From Eucalyptus grandis (Eukaryota > Streptophyta > Magnoliopsida > Myrtales > Myrtaceae), in assembly GCF_016545825.1 (NCBI RefSeq), contig NC_052614.1:37046072-37110071 (forward strand): a stretch of 64,000 nt of DNA, given 5' to 3'. The translations under genes and the position numbers were made by a program. The notes beneath the pieces are model-generated. The model was not told the origin of the DNA and searched no databases. It worked only from the letters and a program-made list of their open reading frames with translations. Below are positions 1-12,151 of this stretch, in pieces; position 1 is the first letter of the stretch, and each line of letters starts with the position of its first letter.

Positions 1-602
1 TTATACTTACCCTCTATTGCCATATGAGCACTTTCTCTTTTTTTCATGAGCGGCCTATCTTCCTCTTGAACATACGTGGTCATGAGTTTATTAATTGACC
101 ATTTAGTATTATGTGTATTCTAAGAGATCTTGAAAGGGACATACTCTTGTGGGAGAGTGTTCAGGATATAATATACAAGAAATGATTTTGATATCTCAAC
201 CTTAAGATTTTTCAACTAAGCTACAATATCTCTAATTTTCATGATGTGCTCACGCATAGCTCTTATACCGGTAAGTTTCAATGATGAGATTCATAATCAG
301 AGTCATGGCATGTACTTTCTCTAAAGATTTAAATTATGCGTCAATAGCCTCCAGCAATTCCTTGGTATTGTTATGTTGAATGGCCGAACCACAAATGCCA
401 ATATTTTTTTTTTTTTTGTCTTTATGTACATTACACTGAGACAGTTGGACCTCTCCCATTGTACATAAAGAGCAACTTTAGCTGTAGTGCTAGCCTTAAT
501 AGGAGTAGATTGATTGTTTGACCGTATAGCATAATCAATAACTATGCACCCCAATTGGAGAAGAATTAATTCCCTCAATTCTTTATAGTTATAACCGTTC
601 AA
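1..602 (-). pseudogene. Ty1/copia gag fragment, degenerate, cut by window edge
   Basis: Read on the minus strand, the N-terminal part (about 602 down to 420) has the look of a copia Gag (DUF4219/UBN2 type): an LNG-type opening with an Asn-Tyr pair, then an LGCIVIDYAIR block and WERSN. Further Gag-like pieces follow to position 1 (NELMTM-like and LPQEY-like blocks), broken by stops and a T-run near 405-418. Just upstream, near 640, a TGCAG/G could be a splice acceptor. Gag packages element RNA into particles. The rest of the element lies left of the window. No intact reading frame remains. The family call rests on remembered copia Gag motifs, not a search. Confidence 0.6.
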
Positions 603-1338
603 CTCAAGAACATTTATACCAAAACCAATCGTAGGTGGTAAACCTGCATTATAATCAAAAGGAAAACTTATGTATCATATATTTGAGGAAAATAAATTTA
701 AATTATGTTTTACGAATGTAAACATGTTATAAAATATGAATTACATAACATCAAAAACTACTTGTCAGCTAAAGTTCCAATTTAAATAGATTCATAGTTA
801 CTTCATGATAAAACTATCAAATTATATTTCCTTCCTCAATCCATGTGGGTAAATTAAGAACGATAAATTAATATTTCATCCTAATTGATCACATTAATAT
901 ATTGAAAATTCCTGTGGGACAAAATTTATAATATTAAGGTGGCTAATCACAATAAATGTATTCGACTATATGTGATCAAAAGGCTCTTAATGTATATAAT
1001 TTAATATTATCAAAGATGCTAAGGCTAATCTTCAATTAATTAAATATATACGAATCACTAGACATTTAATTACATGCATAACACATTCGCTAAATTGTAT
1101 GTAAGGACAAAATATAAAACCAATGCTAGAAAGAGGAAAACAATAAATTAATTCGTCCAAGGGCAGAATCGTAAATTAACAAATAAGGGGAAAAATAGTG
1201 AAACAAGCAAAGTAGGGGCAAAATCAAGAATTCATGCAACGACCAGGGGCAAATCAATAAAATAAGCAGAGAAGGCAAAACTGTAAATTAGCGAAGGGAA
1301 GCAGAAGGCACATGCCGTACACGCACCTCACCACCGCG

Positions 1339-1355
1339 CAGGCATATATAATACG
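1339..1355. repeat. SINE target site duplication, left copy
   Basis: Seventeen bases identical to 1562-1578, directly next to the T-run that is the SINE A-tail on the minus strand. Confidence 0.85.
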
Positions 1356-1561
1356 TTTTTTTTGTCGGTCCTACTCTAATCCTACTCTAACATTCACTCT
1401 CAGACTTTTGCCATACCTCTTTGCAGGGCGTGGGAGTCGAAACCCACTCCTGAAATGAAATCGTCCCCACCCCAATCCCCCCAGAGAAGGTGGGGATTTG
1501 AACCCCTCACCTCCCCCTTCCAAGTTGGAAGAGTGGCCACTGGGGCGAACCCCCAGTGGTT
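1356..1561 (-). mobile_element. tRNA-derived SINE with 17-bp target site duplication
   Basis: The 206-bp body is flanked by an exact 17-bp direct repeat at 1339-1355 and 1562-1578. On the minus strand it starts with AACCACTGGG and has an A-box-like TCGCCCCAGTGG (1537-1548). A perfect pol III B box, GGTTCAAATCC, lies at 1494-1504, 33 bp on. It ends in eight A residues (1356-1363 on the plus strand). Internal pol III promoter, A-tail and long TSD are the hallmarks of a plant SINE moved by LINE machinery. The exact TSD suggests a fairly recent insertion. It sits in the leader of an older copia element. Confidence 0.85.
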
Positions 1562-2438
1562 CAGGCATATATAATACGTGCGCTTCATCATGTGTGCGTA
1601 GTGCATGAGCCTCACGTGCCCAAGGCTTGCGCGGATGCGTGAGCCACACACACGAGGACTTCATCACGTGATTTTGTGGTTTCAATTCCACCACGACTTT
1701 TGCCGCTTGGGTCTTCTTAGGCAACCCAACTTTAACCAAAATAAGTGGTGGGTTTTGAAGACCACATACAAGTCCAAGATTTGGTGAAGTTGGCCAAGAA
1801 ATTGCTTGAAATCAAGCAAAATTCCCCAAAACGCAAACCTGATCACCATGACATCCTTTGCTCAATCTGCTTCTGATGATCAACATAATGCCGAACTAAC
1901 ATAGGGCTTTTGTTGCCCATGGCAGTGCGATTGTACGAGTCCAAAAATGGGTGGTGGGTCACTTGAATTTTGCCGAAATCACCAATCTTTCTTCAATCAA
2001 ATGTTGGCCCTGAATTTTTTAATTCAATCAAAAGGCTCCACAAAAATCATCAAGGTAGAGATATAAAAAAGCTCTAATTAGCTCTAATACGAACTATTTG
2101 AAATTTGCGGAAAATCAAGATCCTAATTATCAAGAGCAAATGTGGAAATATGTAAAATTCTATACTAACCTCCAGCCATGGATGAGTCGCAAATAGATAC
2201 ATGGAGCTTGAGCTGTGAAAAATAAGCACTTCTAGCCAATTGCCCTCTCGACATTGATGGTCTATTCTTCGATTATCAAATAATCAAGATAATGATAATA
2301 TTGAGAGGGTTTGGCTTAAATGACCTATTTATACGCCCATACAAATCCTAAATGATATAGTCTTCCATCAAGACAAATCCTAATAAATACGGGCAATCTC
2401 CATATTTATTAGTAATTAGATTTGGATAATTAAACATC

Positions 2439-3271
2439 GGCGAAAGTACACCTGGAGTGCCAAAAGTTGGCACAGAGGATACTTGAGTACCAAAAGTTTG
2501 GAAAGATACACTTAAGTGCCACTTTTTTCTTCAAAAATTGAACACTTGAGTGTCAAGTCCGATTAAGGTGACCAAAATTCTATGTGGTAATTTTTAAATA
2601 ATATAACTCACTTATGTGGCACGCCGGAGAGCTAACTCAGTAATGAATAACCAAAATATTGTCATTTTATATTTTTAAAATTTTAATATATGTATTAATT
2701 AAATTAAAATATTTATATTTATTTATTAAAAAAAGGGAGGAGATTGGAGGCAAGGGCTCATCATCGCCACCATCACTAGGAAGGGCCGACAACAGAGGGG
2801 GAAGGGTTGGCCGGTGTCACTAGGCCTTGGCCAAGGGTTGGTGACCTTAGCCGATTGATAGCGAGGGCCCACTAGCCCTCGCCCAGAACGGGGTGAGGAT
2901 GACGACGAAAGGGAGGTGGCGGTGAGGGCAAGCCCTCACCTTATGCAATTTGCTTATACTTTTTCTTTAAAAAAAATACATAAATTTATTTTTAAAAATT
3001 TAATTTAATTCATTGTTATATTAAAATTCAAATTCAAGGCAAAACGACGTCATTTTTGGATTTTCTTTCTACATCAGCACGCAAAAAACCATCGTTTTGC
3101 ACTTGTCTCACTGAAAAAATGGCACGTCAACAATTTTTGCTGGATTTTCTCACTGTTGGCACTCAACTAATCCATTTGCTTCAATTTTGGCATTTAAATA
3201 TACATTTCCAAATTTTTGGCACTTAAGTGTCCCCCGTGCCAAGTTTTGACACTCCAAGTATCCGACTCCCA
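2439..3271. mobile_element. MULE-like non-autonomous element
   Basis: The ends form a long imperfect inverted repeat of roughly 100 bp: left CCTGGAGTGCCAAAAG and following AAGTTTGGAAAGATACAC are mirrored at 3150-3265. Flanks 2430-2438 and 3272-3280 match at 7 of 9 bases, which fits a decayed 9-bp Mutator-type duplication. The core (2740-2940) is GC-rich with repeated 'gccctcgcc' words and has no reading frame. No transposase is present. Confidence 0.6.
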
Positions 3272-3343
3272 GAAAACATCAATGAAATCTAATGTGAACA
3301 ATTTTTAAACTGAATGCAAGATCACATTAAAAATATTATGACA

Positions 3344-4285
3344 GAAAATTGTTCAAAAAATCCTAAATCTATTGCACTTTCGCCAATCTAGTCCTAAAAC
3401 CCACTGCACTTTCGTTAATTCAATCTTTAGCCTTTTAATTTTGGCAATTTAGTTCTAAATTTTTTCACTTCTTGCCAATATTGACCAAAAATTGCTAATG
3501 TGGATGCCAATGGTGCCACATAGGATCGCTTGCATTGACATGGATAATTTTTAATAATTTTTAATATTTTTTGAATTTATATTATTTTTTATGTTTTTTC
3601 TATTTTCTTTCTTTCTTTTCTTTTTTGCTTTCTTCTATTCCTATTGTTGATGGCTAGCCATCCTGGCCTTGCCAACAATGGGTGAGGCTTGGCTAGGCAA
3701 GGGCGAGCCCTAGAGAGGGGAGCCCTCACCTCCGCCAGGTGAGACCAACCCTCACCCAAACCAAGTGAAGTCGGCCTTCGCCTAAGCCAGGGCAGCCTTG
3801 TGGGGCGTTGGTCGGGCAATAGTGATGCCAAGAGAGGCCGCCCTAGCTTGCGTGAGAATTGGCCTCACTAGATCTAGTGGGGGGAGCTCTCACCAAATCT
3901 GGAAGGGGGAGACCTTGCCGTGGCTCACCCTCACCTAGCTAGGCCATCCCTTTGGTGGGTGAAACCAGCTGGCATGGTTGGTGGCTGACCACCATCAATA
4001 GGAAAAGAAGAAAGCCAAAAAGAAAAGAAAGAAAAAAGGAAAAAAAATCAGAAAAATAATAAAAAAATCAAAAAAATTAAAATATTATTAAAAATGGTCC
4101 ATGTGAGTGCTGACAGTCCTACATGGCACTGCTGATGTCTACGTCAACTATTTCTGGCCAAATTGACCAGATGGACTCAATTGATAAGAAGTAAAAAGAT
4201 TTATGATTGAATTGACAAAATTAAAAGATTTAGAATTGGATAGGCAAAAGTGTAATGGGTTTAGGACTTTTTAGACAATTTTCCC
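3344..4285. mobile_element. MULE-like element with long terminal inverted repeats
   Basis: The first ~250 bp and last ~250 bp are inverted copies of each other. Left CAAAAAATCCTAAATCTATT pairs with right GGGTTTAGGACTTTTTAGAC; the 'gtcaat...cactgcca' blocks also pair. The core (3655-3990) is GC-rich with imperfect repeats of 'aggctcgccctcacc'-type words between A/T-rich arms. No transposase is encoded. Exact ends and target duplication are not clear. Confidence 0.6.
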
Positions 4286-4573
4286 CAAAATACATGTTTG
4301 AAAACTGCTTTGTCAAAAGATTGAGCATGTATGTATCCCTAATTAATTCATTGTACAAGCTCACAAAGTGAGGGTTTTCTCGCTTGCCACTGGGCCCATT
4401 TGCTCGTATGACTGATTTTCGTGGTAATGTTATGTTGAAAATCACAGTACTAATCGGGAACACTACTTAGCCTATCACGTTGGAGTGAGAGACCTTGGGA
4501 TTTGACTACAACTGATTCTCCATTGTGGGTTCGCTGATTTGATCTAGTTGTCCTAGTGTAGCTAAGGATTAAA

Positions 4574-4927
4574 GGGGAATTTACCAATTCAATCCTAAAC
4601 ATATTATATGGATGTCAATTTTGTCTTATACTTTTCAATTTTGCCAATGTAGTTCTAAGCCTTTTCACGAACTTCCTATGGAGTCATTTCAATTAGTTGC
4701 CATTAAAAATTACTGATGTAATAGTTCATGTGGGACACCATCTCAAGTAAGTCCACATAGGACTATTGGCAATGACTGAAGGCCACATTTGCAATTTTCG
4801 ATAATAGTGGGCAGGAAGAACTACATAAATTTTACAAAAAGGTTGAAGAAGAAATTGGTAAAATTAAAAGTTTAGGATTAAATTGGCATTCGTATAACAT
4901 ATTTAGGACTAAATTAGAAATCAACCC
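4574..4927. mobile_element. Short MITE of the same MULE-like family
   Basis: A 354-bp element. Left GGGGAATTTACCAATTCAAT pairs with the reverse complement of the right end (GGGTTGATTTCTAATTTAGT), and similarity continues about 80 bp inward. Flanking 9-mers at 4565-4573 and 4928-4936 agree at 7 of 9. It lacks the GC-rich core of its larger relatives. Confidence 0.6.
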
Positions 4928-7900
4928 AAGATTAAGTGAGAGTTATAAGTACTTGAAAATTGTGAAGTGTATAATAATCGAAAGACATATAATACTAGAG
5001 TGAATCCACGATCATTTTTTAATCTAGAGAGAAAATCCTCACTTTCGAACGAGGAAGGGCACCAAGGTTATGGAAGTAGAAAGCTTTCGACGACCTGATT
5101 GCATCCACAACCGAGTGCGAGTACCTGGCATCAAATCGCCCAGTTGGTGGCTCGAACTCAACAATGATTCAACCTAGATCGAGAGAACATGAAAATCATT
5201 AGTCTGGCTTATCTTAGGCAACCCATTGCGTATCGTTTGCGGCTTCCTCACAACTATGGCTAGGGAGAGAAATCTCTTCGAATGCAATGCATTCATCACC
5301 CAAGTACTAGAGTGCAGCTACAACAATATCTTGTTTGAATTTTGTAGCATCTGGGCGGGTCCATAGATATTGGCTCCGGCAACCCTGTTGCTGCATCCAA
5401 CATTCGAAAAATTACAGAGGCTAGATCACATGAAACAAAGTCACATCATGCTTCGTCAATCCAAACCCTTCACGTAACTCTATAGATAATTTATATGTTC
5501 ACAAAAACAAAACTCTTAGTTATTGTATATAAGGTGGTCCCCGCCAATGACGGTACAGTGATCTTAGAGTTTGCGCATTACCAGATATATGTGGAGAAGC
5601 CCAATTGCTTATCATCGAAATGGGAAAGGTATAAGGCACTTTAGTCTCTTTTAACCATATCTTGTCTCTTTTAGCCCTAAACTATCTTTCTCTTGAAAAA
5701 ACTAATGTAATACACGATAGTGCAGCTTTGTTATCAACTTCAGGTTCTTGTCGTGTATGCACTAGCGATTTCCATTCATCTCTATCTCTTCAAACACGCA
5801 CGTTGATTACGGGACCATCGTTTTATTATTCCCTAAAATCCTAAAATGCATAACTTGTGGCTGTTGTTTTTCCACTTGAGAGATTGGTCAAACGACCTCT
5901 CGATTCACGATTCATTTCCATTATAATAATTTATCATTCTAGGAAATGATATCTTAGGTAGATGGTTCTTGGAATCAAGTGTAATGCAAAAGGCAGATGC
6001 TGATCTTCACCAGATGGCTTTTCTGTAGGAATTGATACCTCACTGTGTTGCTTTATATTCGTCCATTTAACTTGGTTTATCATTTGTTAATTTATTGCCC
6101 CATAACCATCGCAAAAAGATGCTCCCATTTCCGCGAGTGCACTAACATCTTTGGCATAAAATGAGAAAAGGACAGTATTTCTACTAAACAGTTGCAGCCG
6201 CACCAGGGCTGCTCAGCCAATATCAATACTTCTTTATTGCCCACAGTCTTTTGTATAATTTCTTGAACATAGTTAATATATATGCTTGTTCTGTACTGCT
6301 TTAAAGGAAAAGTTGATGTGTTAGTTGGCCCTTCTATGATCACCGGAGGAACCTATTTTCGGTTATACCACATTGTGCCTAAATTCATTTCAACATAATT
6401 CTTGTATAAATTAGTATCATACCACATACTATTGGAAATATCAATGTATTTTTTTTTTTTTTTTTTGTTGTGGTACGAAGCTTTTATAGGAGTTATAATA
6501 AAAATGAACTTAACTATGGTAGGGTATGATGAGGGATCAATCCTTCAAGTGCCATTGAGAAACCCTTGTTAGTTTTATGCAACAATGCCTTTATCGCAAA
6601 AATTATGTCTGTTTCTTCTTTTTGTTTGATGTCTGCATGATCAGAGAGAAGTTATTGCATGGTTTCTAAATCATGTAAATCATGTCTAAATCATGTCTAT
6701 CTCCATTATCAGTTTTGCAGAACCCACTGTAGGTCCCTCATGATTAATGGTGAAGATGAATTTAGCTCACGCGGTCTATAAAACCCCAGATGTTTTATCA
6801 TGAATGGGGGAATGAAAGTAATGAAAACATAATTGAACGGAAGAAAAACAAGTTAGTTAGGTAAGTATTGATAAATGGCCTCCTTATAAAGTCTCTATAG
6901 TAAAATTCTGGAGGAAGAAAATAAGCTCAACTTATTTCCACCCTTTTATTGATTCTTGACCCTCCCTTTTACACTGAACAAAGAAAAATAATTAAGTGAT
7001 AGTCTCTAATGTACTGTGAGAATAATAGTCTATTCTGGATTATTAAAAAATCAAATCACAAATAATTATAAATTATTGTCGGACCTACTCCTTTATGAAT
7101 TTGTAGCTCATAATAAACTATTATTCTCACGATACTCTAAAGACTGTTATACTAGAAAAGCCCTTGAACAAATAACATTATCCCTTGCAAGTTCTACTCT
7201 TAATTTGAAATTATTTCTTACTTCTTTTCTTCTTTGTCTTCTCTTTCAATTTAAGTTAAATGTGGGGCCCATTTTTCAATTAAGATTATTTCTTGCCTTA
7301 TTTTCTTCTTTTTTGGTTTTCTTTTTCTTTTTCTTTCTTCATTTAGAACAAAATTGGTTTATTGTTTTCCAAAAAATAGTTTATTAGGTAGATAGTAACT
7401 AATTATTGTGTTTTAGACAAAATTTTGTTAATGAGTTTTATATTTATGCTTCTTCTTCTTCTTTCGTACTAGTAAACAATTATTCAAAAAATAACTTAAG
7501 CACAAGTAAGAGTGAAAAAAGAAGAAGAAGCCATCTACTAGTTTTAGTACTCATTTCACTTGATTATTACTTTAGTATGTGTCATCATGTTGTCTTTCGT
7601 GTATTTTAATTGCCCAACTTTTGTTTTATTCGGTAAACCTAATATTCCCTTTTTAAATATTTATTGTGTGATGTGCTCAAATTTTGAGTGACATAATCCG
7701 TTCTTCTTTTATAACTAAACACTTCAAAAGGACATTCAATCAAATGAGATCCGGTCTTTCTTCTTTGACACACAATAGAGATATTATGTCAATCACAATG
7801 GTTACCTTCCATATCATAACTAAGAAAAACCTATTTGTCTTTCTTTGACCTTTTTATAGAGACAAAATAATCTTGAGCAAGAATGTACGTTCACACACTA

Positions 7901-8262
7901 CTCAAAGATCATTTTGCATTAGAAAATTACCTAGTAAAGTTTCAAATGAACTTGTAAAGATGATTGATTGTTATTTTCTCCATTTTTAGTTTCATCATCA
8001 ATAGATATATTTAAGTATAAAACAATATTGTTTTCCATAGTGATTGTGCTACAAAAAATAATAGGATCAAAGATGAGTAAATTGCGGATAAGCATTAATT
8101 AACCACAATATTCAATCTTTAAGAAAATTATTGTAAATTTGTATGAAAAATCAAAGTAAAAAAAATTCACAATCATGAAGATAACCTAGGTAAATATAGT
8201 TAACAATTTGCAAATAAAAGTAACCTTTCTTGACTCTAATATATTATTAGCTCCTACTTAGA
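4928..8262. other. AT-rich intergenic stretch, no gene recognised
   Basis: I see no protein domain, RNA gene or bounded transposon here. There is a T-run near 6450-6466 and several short frames of low complexity. The 5040-5280 part is less AT-rich but has no usable reading frame. Confidence 0.5.
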
Positions 8263-8271
8263 TTATAACAA

Positions 8272-9643
8272 GGGTAAAAGTTACCAAAAACCCTAAATTT
8301 TGTTAATTATGACACATTTATTGGGAACTTTTTTTTTGGTGATATCGAAAAATCCAAACTTGTACTTATATCACACATTTACCCCAAAATTGTATAATGT
8401 TACGCATTTACCCTAACAATCTTTTTGTGATGTTGAGAAAACTCCTACCAGGTTTTGAAGTTGACAAAATTTTCTTGTTCTTATTCTTGTTATTATTTGG
8501 AAGAATAGTAGACTTCAGAAGTCATATCGCGGACTTTTGTCAAAGTCTATTCATAACCAAGTCTAGAACGAAGATATAATCAGACTCAGGATTATTGATC
8601 TTGTGACAAGAATTTAGTATGAACATTATAGAAATTTATCTTCAATATCTGGCAAAGGATCTCACTTACTCTTTATAAATAAATTGATGGAATCAATCAC
8701 GAATTAATGAAATCAATCTTGAAGACAAGTTTGTTTTTTGGGAAGCATCTACTTATGGAAACCTAGATTTTGATTGTATGAGCAACCAGAATTAACGAAT
8801 TTTCATCTCAATCTTCAAACAATTACAAGATTTTCTTAATCGATTCTGTCCAATAGATTGATTGAAAGAAATTTCTTTGGAGAATGCCAACATCTAGTAA
8901 GGCATAGAGGAGTATTTAAGGAGATCATTCAGTCTATTTGAGATAGTGCGAGAAAATTGAAATTCCAAATTATGAAACATTTCCAACCACTTGCTCTTCA
9001 ATGACAATACTTATGGATTGTATTTAAGAGAGAAAATCACAAGAAAAGTGACTTAGTGAGGGAAAAAGAAATCTTCTACTGAGTGTTTGCACTCAAAACA
9101 TTATACTTCTCTATTGATATTTTAGTGAATTTCGACCAAAAGGCTGTCAGCGTAGGAGACTGCTTGATCTAAGCCGAACCACTATAAATCTCGTGTACAA
9201 TTTTCTCTTCCCTTAACTCTTTTAAGCTTTATCCATTGTAATTTTCTTTTAAATTTCTCAAAAGTATAATCCATCTCTTATTTGAGTCTAAATTTTCTTC
9301 AGAAGTCTAGTGGCACATTTGGTCAGACTTTGGCTTATTCATAGACTTTGCTTGCAACATAATATATATTTTGCATTTAATTGTTAAATTTATTTTAACG
9401 CCTATTCACCCCTCGGTAGTACTAGCATTTTCATGTGACACTAAAAACCCAAACTTATATCCGTGTGATACATTTGACCTGAAAATTTGGTGTCACAATT
9501 TTTTTTTGGGGTAATCGTTTACCCAAAGTTTGAGGTAAATATGTCATACGGGTACAAGTTTGATGTTTTGGATGTCAAAAAAAAAAAGTTTAAGGTAAAT
9601 TGTCACGGTTTGCAAAATTTGGGAGTTTTGGTGGCTTTTTCCC
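8272..9643. mobile_element. MULE/MITE with 9-bp TSD, carrying a nested copia solo LTR
   Basis: The left end begins GGGTAAAAGTTACCAAAAAC and the right end, reverse-complemented, begins GGGAAAAAGCCACCAAAACT. The inverted arms extend about 110 bp. The 9-mer TTATAACAA flanks both sides exactly (8263-8271 and 9644-9652), which is diagnostic of Mutator-like insertion. Removing the nested LTR and one of its TSDs leaves about 364 bp, a MITE-sized non-autonomous element. Confidence 0.8.
8431..9433 (+). mobile_element. Diverged copia solo LTR
   Basis: It matches the copia LTRs at 47,126 and 54,989 in order. It begins TGTTGAGAAAACTCC and shares 'acttatggaaacc', 'gaggagtatttaaggagatcat', 'gtgtttgcactc' and 'taagccgaaccactataaatc' blocks. 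It ends ACTAGCATTTTCA. The 5-mer TGTGA flanks it at 8426-8430 and 9434-9438. There is no internal region, so this is a solo LTR left by recombination between two LTRs. It is clearly older than the pair at 47-56 kb. Confidence 0.8.
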
Positions 9644-9652
9644 TTATAACAA

Positions 9653-10520
9653 TAGATAATAAAATCAGAGAAATACGAACATAAAGGAAATGTAATAGGT
9701 GTGGAAGAAGCGATTAGGGTGAAAAAAGGTGTTTGAAAGAAATGTGGATAGTTTTGTATTTTAGGAAAATTGAAGAAAAAAATAAGAAGAAGAAAGTGTA
9801 AGACAGGAGTCAATAGGGGGATGAAAATAACACGGGCCAAAAAATATAAAGAGTTCTTACGTAAGAATAATTACACATGGGTACAGTGTATGACATCCCA
9901 AGTCTCATATTGACCAGAATAAATAAGTGATTCATAAGTAATACACCCAACCTCAAAGTGGTGCCACCTTGTGTGATTACTTTGGGTACTCGTTTTGGAG
10001 ATTTGATCCACACCAAGAGGACCAGGTTGTTACTTGGTGTGTATTAAGGTGTGGTCAAATGCAAATAGAACAAGGACATCCTTCTTCAATTTTTGTTCAC
10101 TATACAATGTCACTATTTCAATTGATTTAATTGGACGCATAGACTTCTATCTTATATGCAACACTCAAATTTTCAATAGATTTACCGAGGTTCACCAAAT
10201 TTTTCATCCTTATTACTATTGTCAGTGTTGCTTTCATTCTTCTTGTCTCTATGGAATTTTTGTGGAATAAGTATCCCTGAAATCATCGCTAAGTAGGGAA
10301 AGCTTCAATGAGAGCTTCTATGTGTAGAGACTAAAACAAAAAGAACAAACATGAATTTTATCATGAGATGAGATCCAAGGATGAAATTGTATATTTAAAA
10401 AAAAAATCAAAGGACGTGATTTTAAACAATTGAAAGTTCAAGGCACGTTGAAAAAAAAATGCATAGTGACTTACAGTGTCATTATCCCAATTGAAAGGCA
10501 CATTAGAGGAAAATTTTGGA
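9653..10520. other. No gene seen; LTR-start-like motif and a palindrome
   Basis: It contains a perfect 14-bp palindrome, TTCTTACGTAAGAA (9854-9867 approximately), and, at about 9890, a TGACATCCCA start resembling some plant LTR ends. No partner end could be found. The frame at 10,034-10,270 has no recognisable domain. Confidence 0.35.
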
Positions 10521-11342
10521 GGATGTACACTTTAAATCCTCGCAAAAATACAATTGAGTCTTAAAACTTTGAAAGAATACAATTAAATCAAAAAATTTGT
10601 TAAATTGTCACAATCAAGTCCTTTTGTTAACATCATCAATTTATTTAATGTAAAATACTCACATGACATTTTTGAATTAATTTATTTTTCCTATATGGCT
10701 TTTTTTTATAACTTTTTGCTTTAAATATTATTTAAATAATAGTAAAAAACTAAAAAAAATGATAAAATAATTTACAAAAACAAAATTGGAAAAAGGAAAA
10801 AGAAAAAAAAAAAAAGGACAAGGATTGTGACTAGGCACTACAACTACCGCCCAACATCAGAGGGTAGCCGACATTGCCCAACTGAGCCTCCCACCTCCAA
10901 ATGAGGGTTGGCATCGCCCAAATTTGGGCAAGCTATTCTAGCCCTAGCGGAGGCGTCACCCAAATTTGGGCAAGCCTTGTTGGGCCTTGCTTGGGTTGAC
11001 AAGGGCTACCCCCTTGATCACCTAGGGCTAGCAACCTTTGCGGGTCCTTCCAATGATAGGCAGTAGTGGAAGTGCCCAACCACGATCCTACACTTGTTTG
11101 TTTCTTCTTTTTTTTTTTCCATTTTTCAAAGTTATTTATTTTTTTACTATTATTTAAATAAGATTTAAAGCAAAAAAAGATGCCAATAAGAAAAATTAAT
11201 TAATTTAAAAATGCAACGTCAACATTTTCCATTAGACAAAGTGATGGTGTTAACGGAAGGACTTAATTGCACTAATTTGATAAATTTTATGACTTAATTG
11301 TACTTTCGCGATAAGTTTTAAGATTTATAGTGCACATATCCC
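10521..11342. mobile_element. MULE-like non-autonomous element
   Basis: Left GGATGTACACTTTAAATCCT pairs with the reverse complement of the right end, GGGATATGTGCACTATAAAT. Pairing extends over about 110 bp, including 'caattaagtccttccgttaac'. The core (10,830-11,090) is GC-rich with repeated 'gcccaaatttgggcaag' units. No transposase and no clear target duplication. Confidence 0.55.
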
Positions 11343-12151
11343 AAAAAATATTGTACTATGGGTCAATGAAGTTAATAATGAACATCAAAGTGTTTAATGT
11401 TTGAAAATAGCTTTTTTAGTCCTTAACTTTCACCTTTGTGATTAGTTGGGGGGCTAAATTCCGAAATTTGCTGAAATAAAGCTCACCAACGAGAAATCTT
11501 AAGTGCAAAAGTGCTACATTGGTAGAATTTAGCACTAGAACGTCCAGGCTATATTCCTATTCGGCCAATTCGTTTGGTATGTTCATTGGGTGGTTAGCTT
11601 TTCATAATGGGCTTTGCTTTATACTTCTTGGACCAAGCCTAATCAGATGGGTTTTGCCTAGTTCGTGCGTTGTTAGGTGGACTTGTGCCATCCACTGGAC
11701 ACAGTTGGCCGTGGGATCGTGCTGAAAACTTCTTGGGCCTTGGTTAAGTTGTTTTCAAAGGGTTGAGGCGTTTGAGTTTGAGGGGCTTCTCTTGCCATTT
11801 TGCCGACTGGCGGATTCCATGTCCAACTTAATTTTCTCATGATTACAGACCAGCAAGAACACAACACTGGAAATCTTAAAAGAATGAAACACTATTTGCT
11901 TAGAATACAACACTAAACACTTTCAGCCTGTTCTAGATTTTTCGTCCAGCCCTTTTGACTTCAATGACCTTCTCTCTCTTTTTTTTATTTATTTTCAATC
12001 TTCCCATTGGAGATTGTCATAAGAAACAAGTAGCCATTAGGATTGTTCGTTAGCTATTTTGAAGCTAGACTGTCCATATTGTCCTTTTTCATGGACATCA
12101 ACAAGCTTTTCTGAAGTAGGTTCTACCACTATCGTCATATCACTAGTTACT

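Larger units (their letters stand above)
603..2438 (-). mobile_element. Leader and partial 5' LTR of the same copia remnant
   Basis: Upstream (to the right) of the gag fragment is about 1.4 kb of AT-rich leader carrying the SINE at 1356-1561. At 2081-2092 the minus strand reads like a tRNA-iMet primer-binding site with two mismatches. At 2320-2335 it has a clear TATAAATA box. That order (TATA, U5, PBS, leader, gag) fits a copia element on the minus strand whose LTR was cut by the MULE-like element starting at 2439. Boundaries are inferred and no second LTR is in the window. Confidence 0.4.

Noticed and set aside
1486..1561. tRNA gene
   Set aside because: A and B boxes are present but no cloverleaf can be closed. 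The A-tail and target duplication show a SINE.
1371..1739. 122-residue minus-strand frame
   Set aside because: It reads through the SINE and its duplication, so it is a chance frame.
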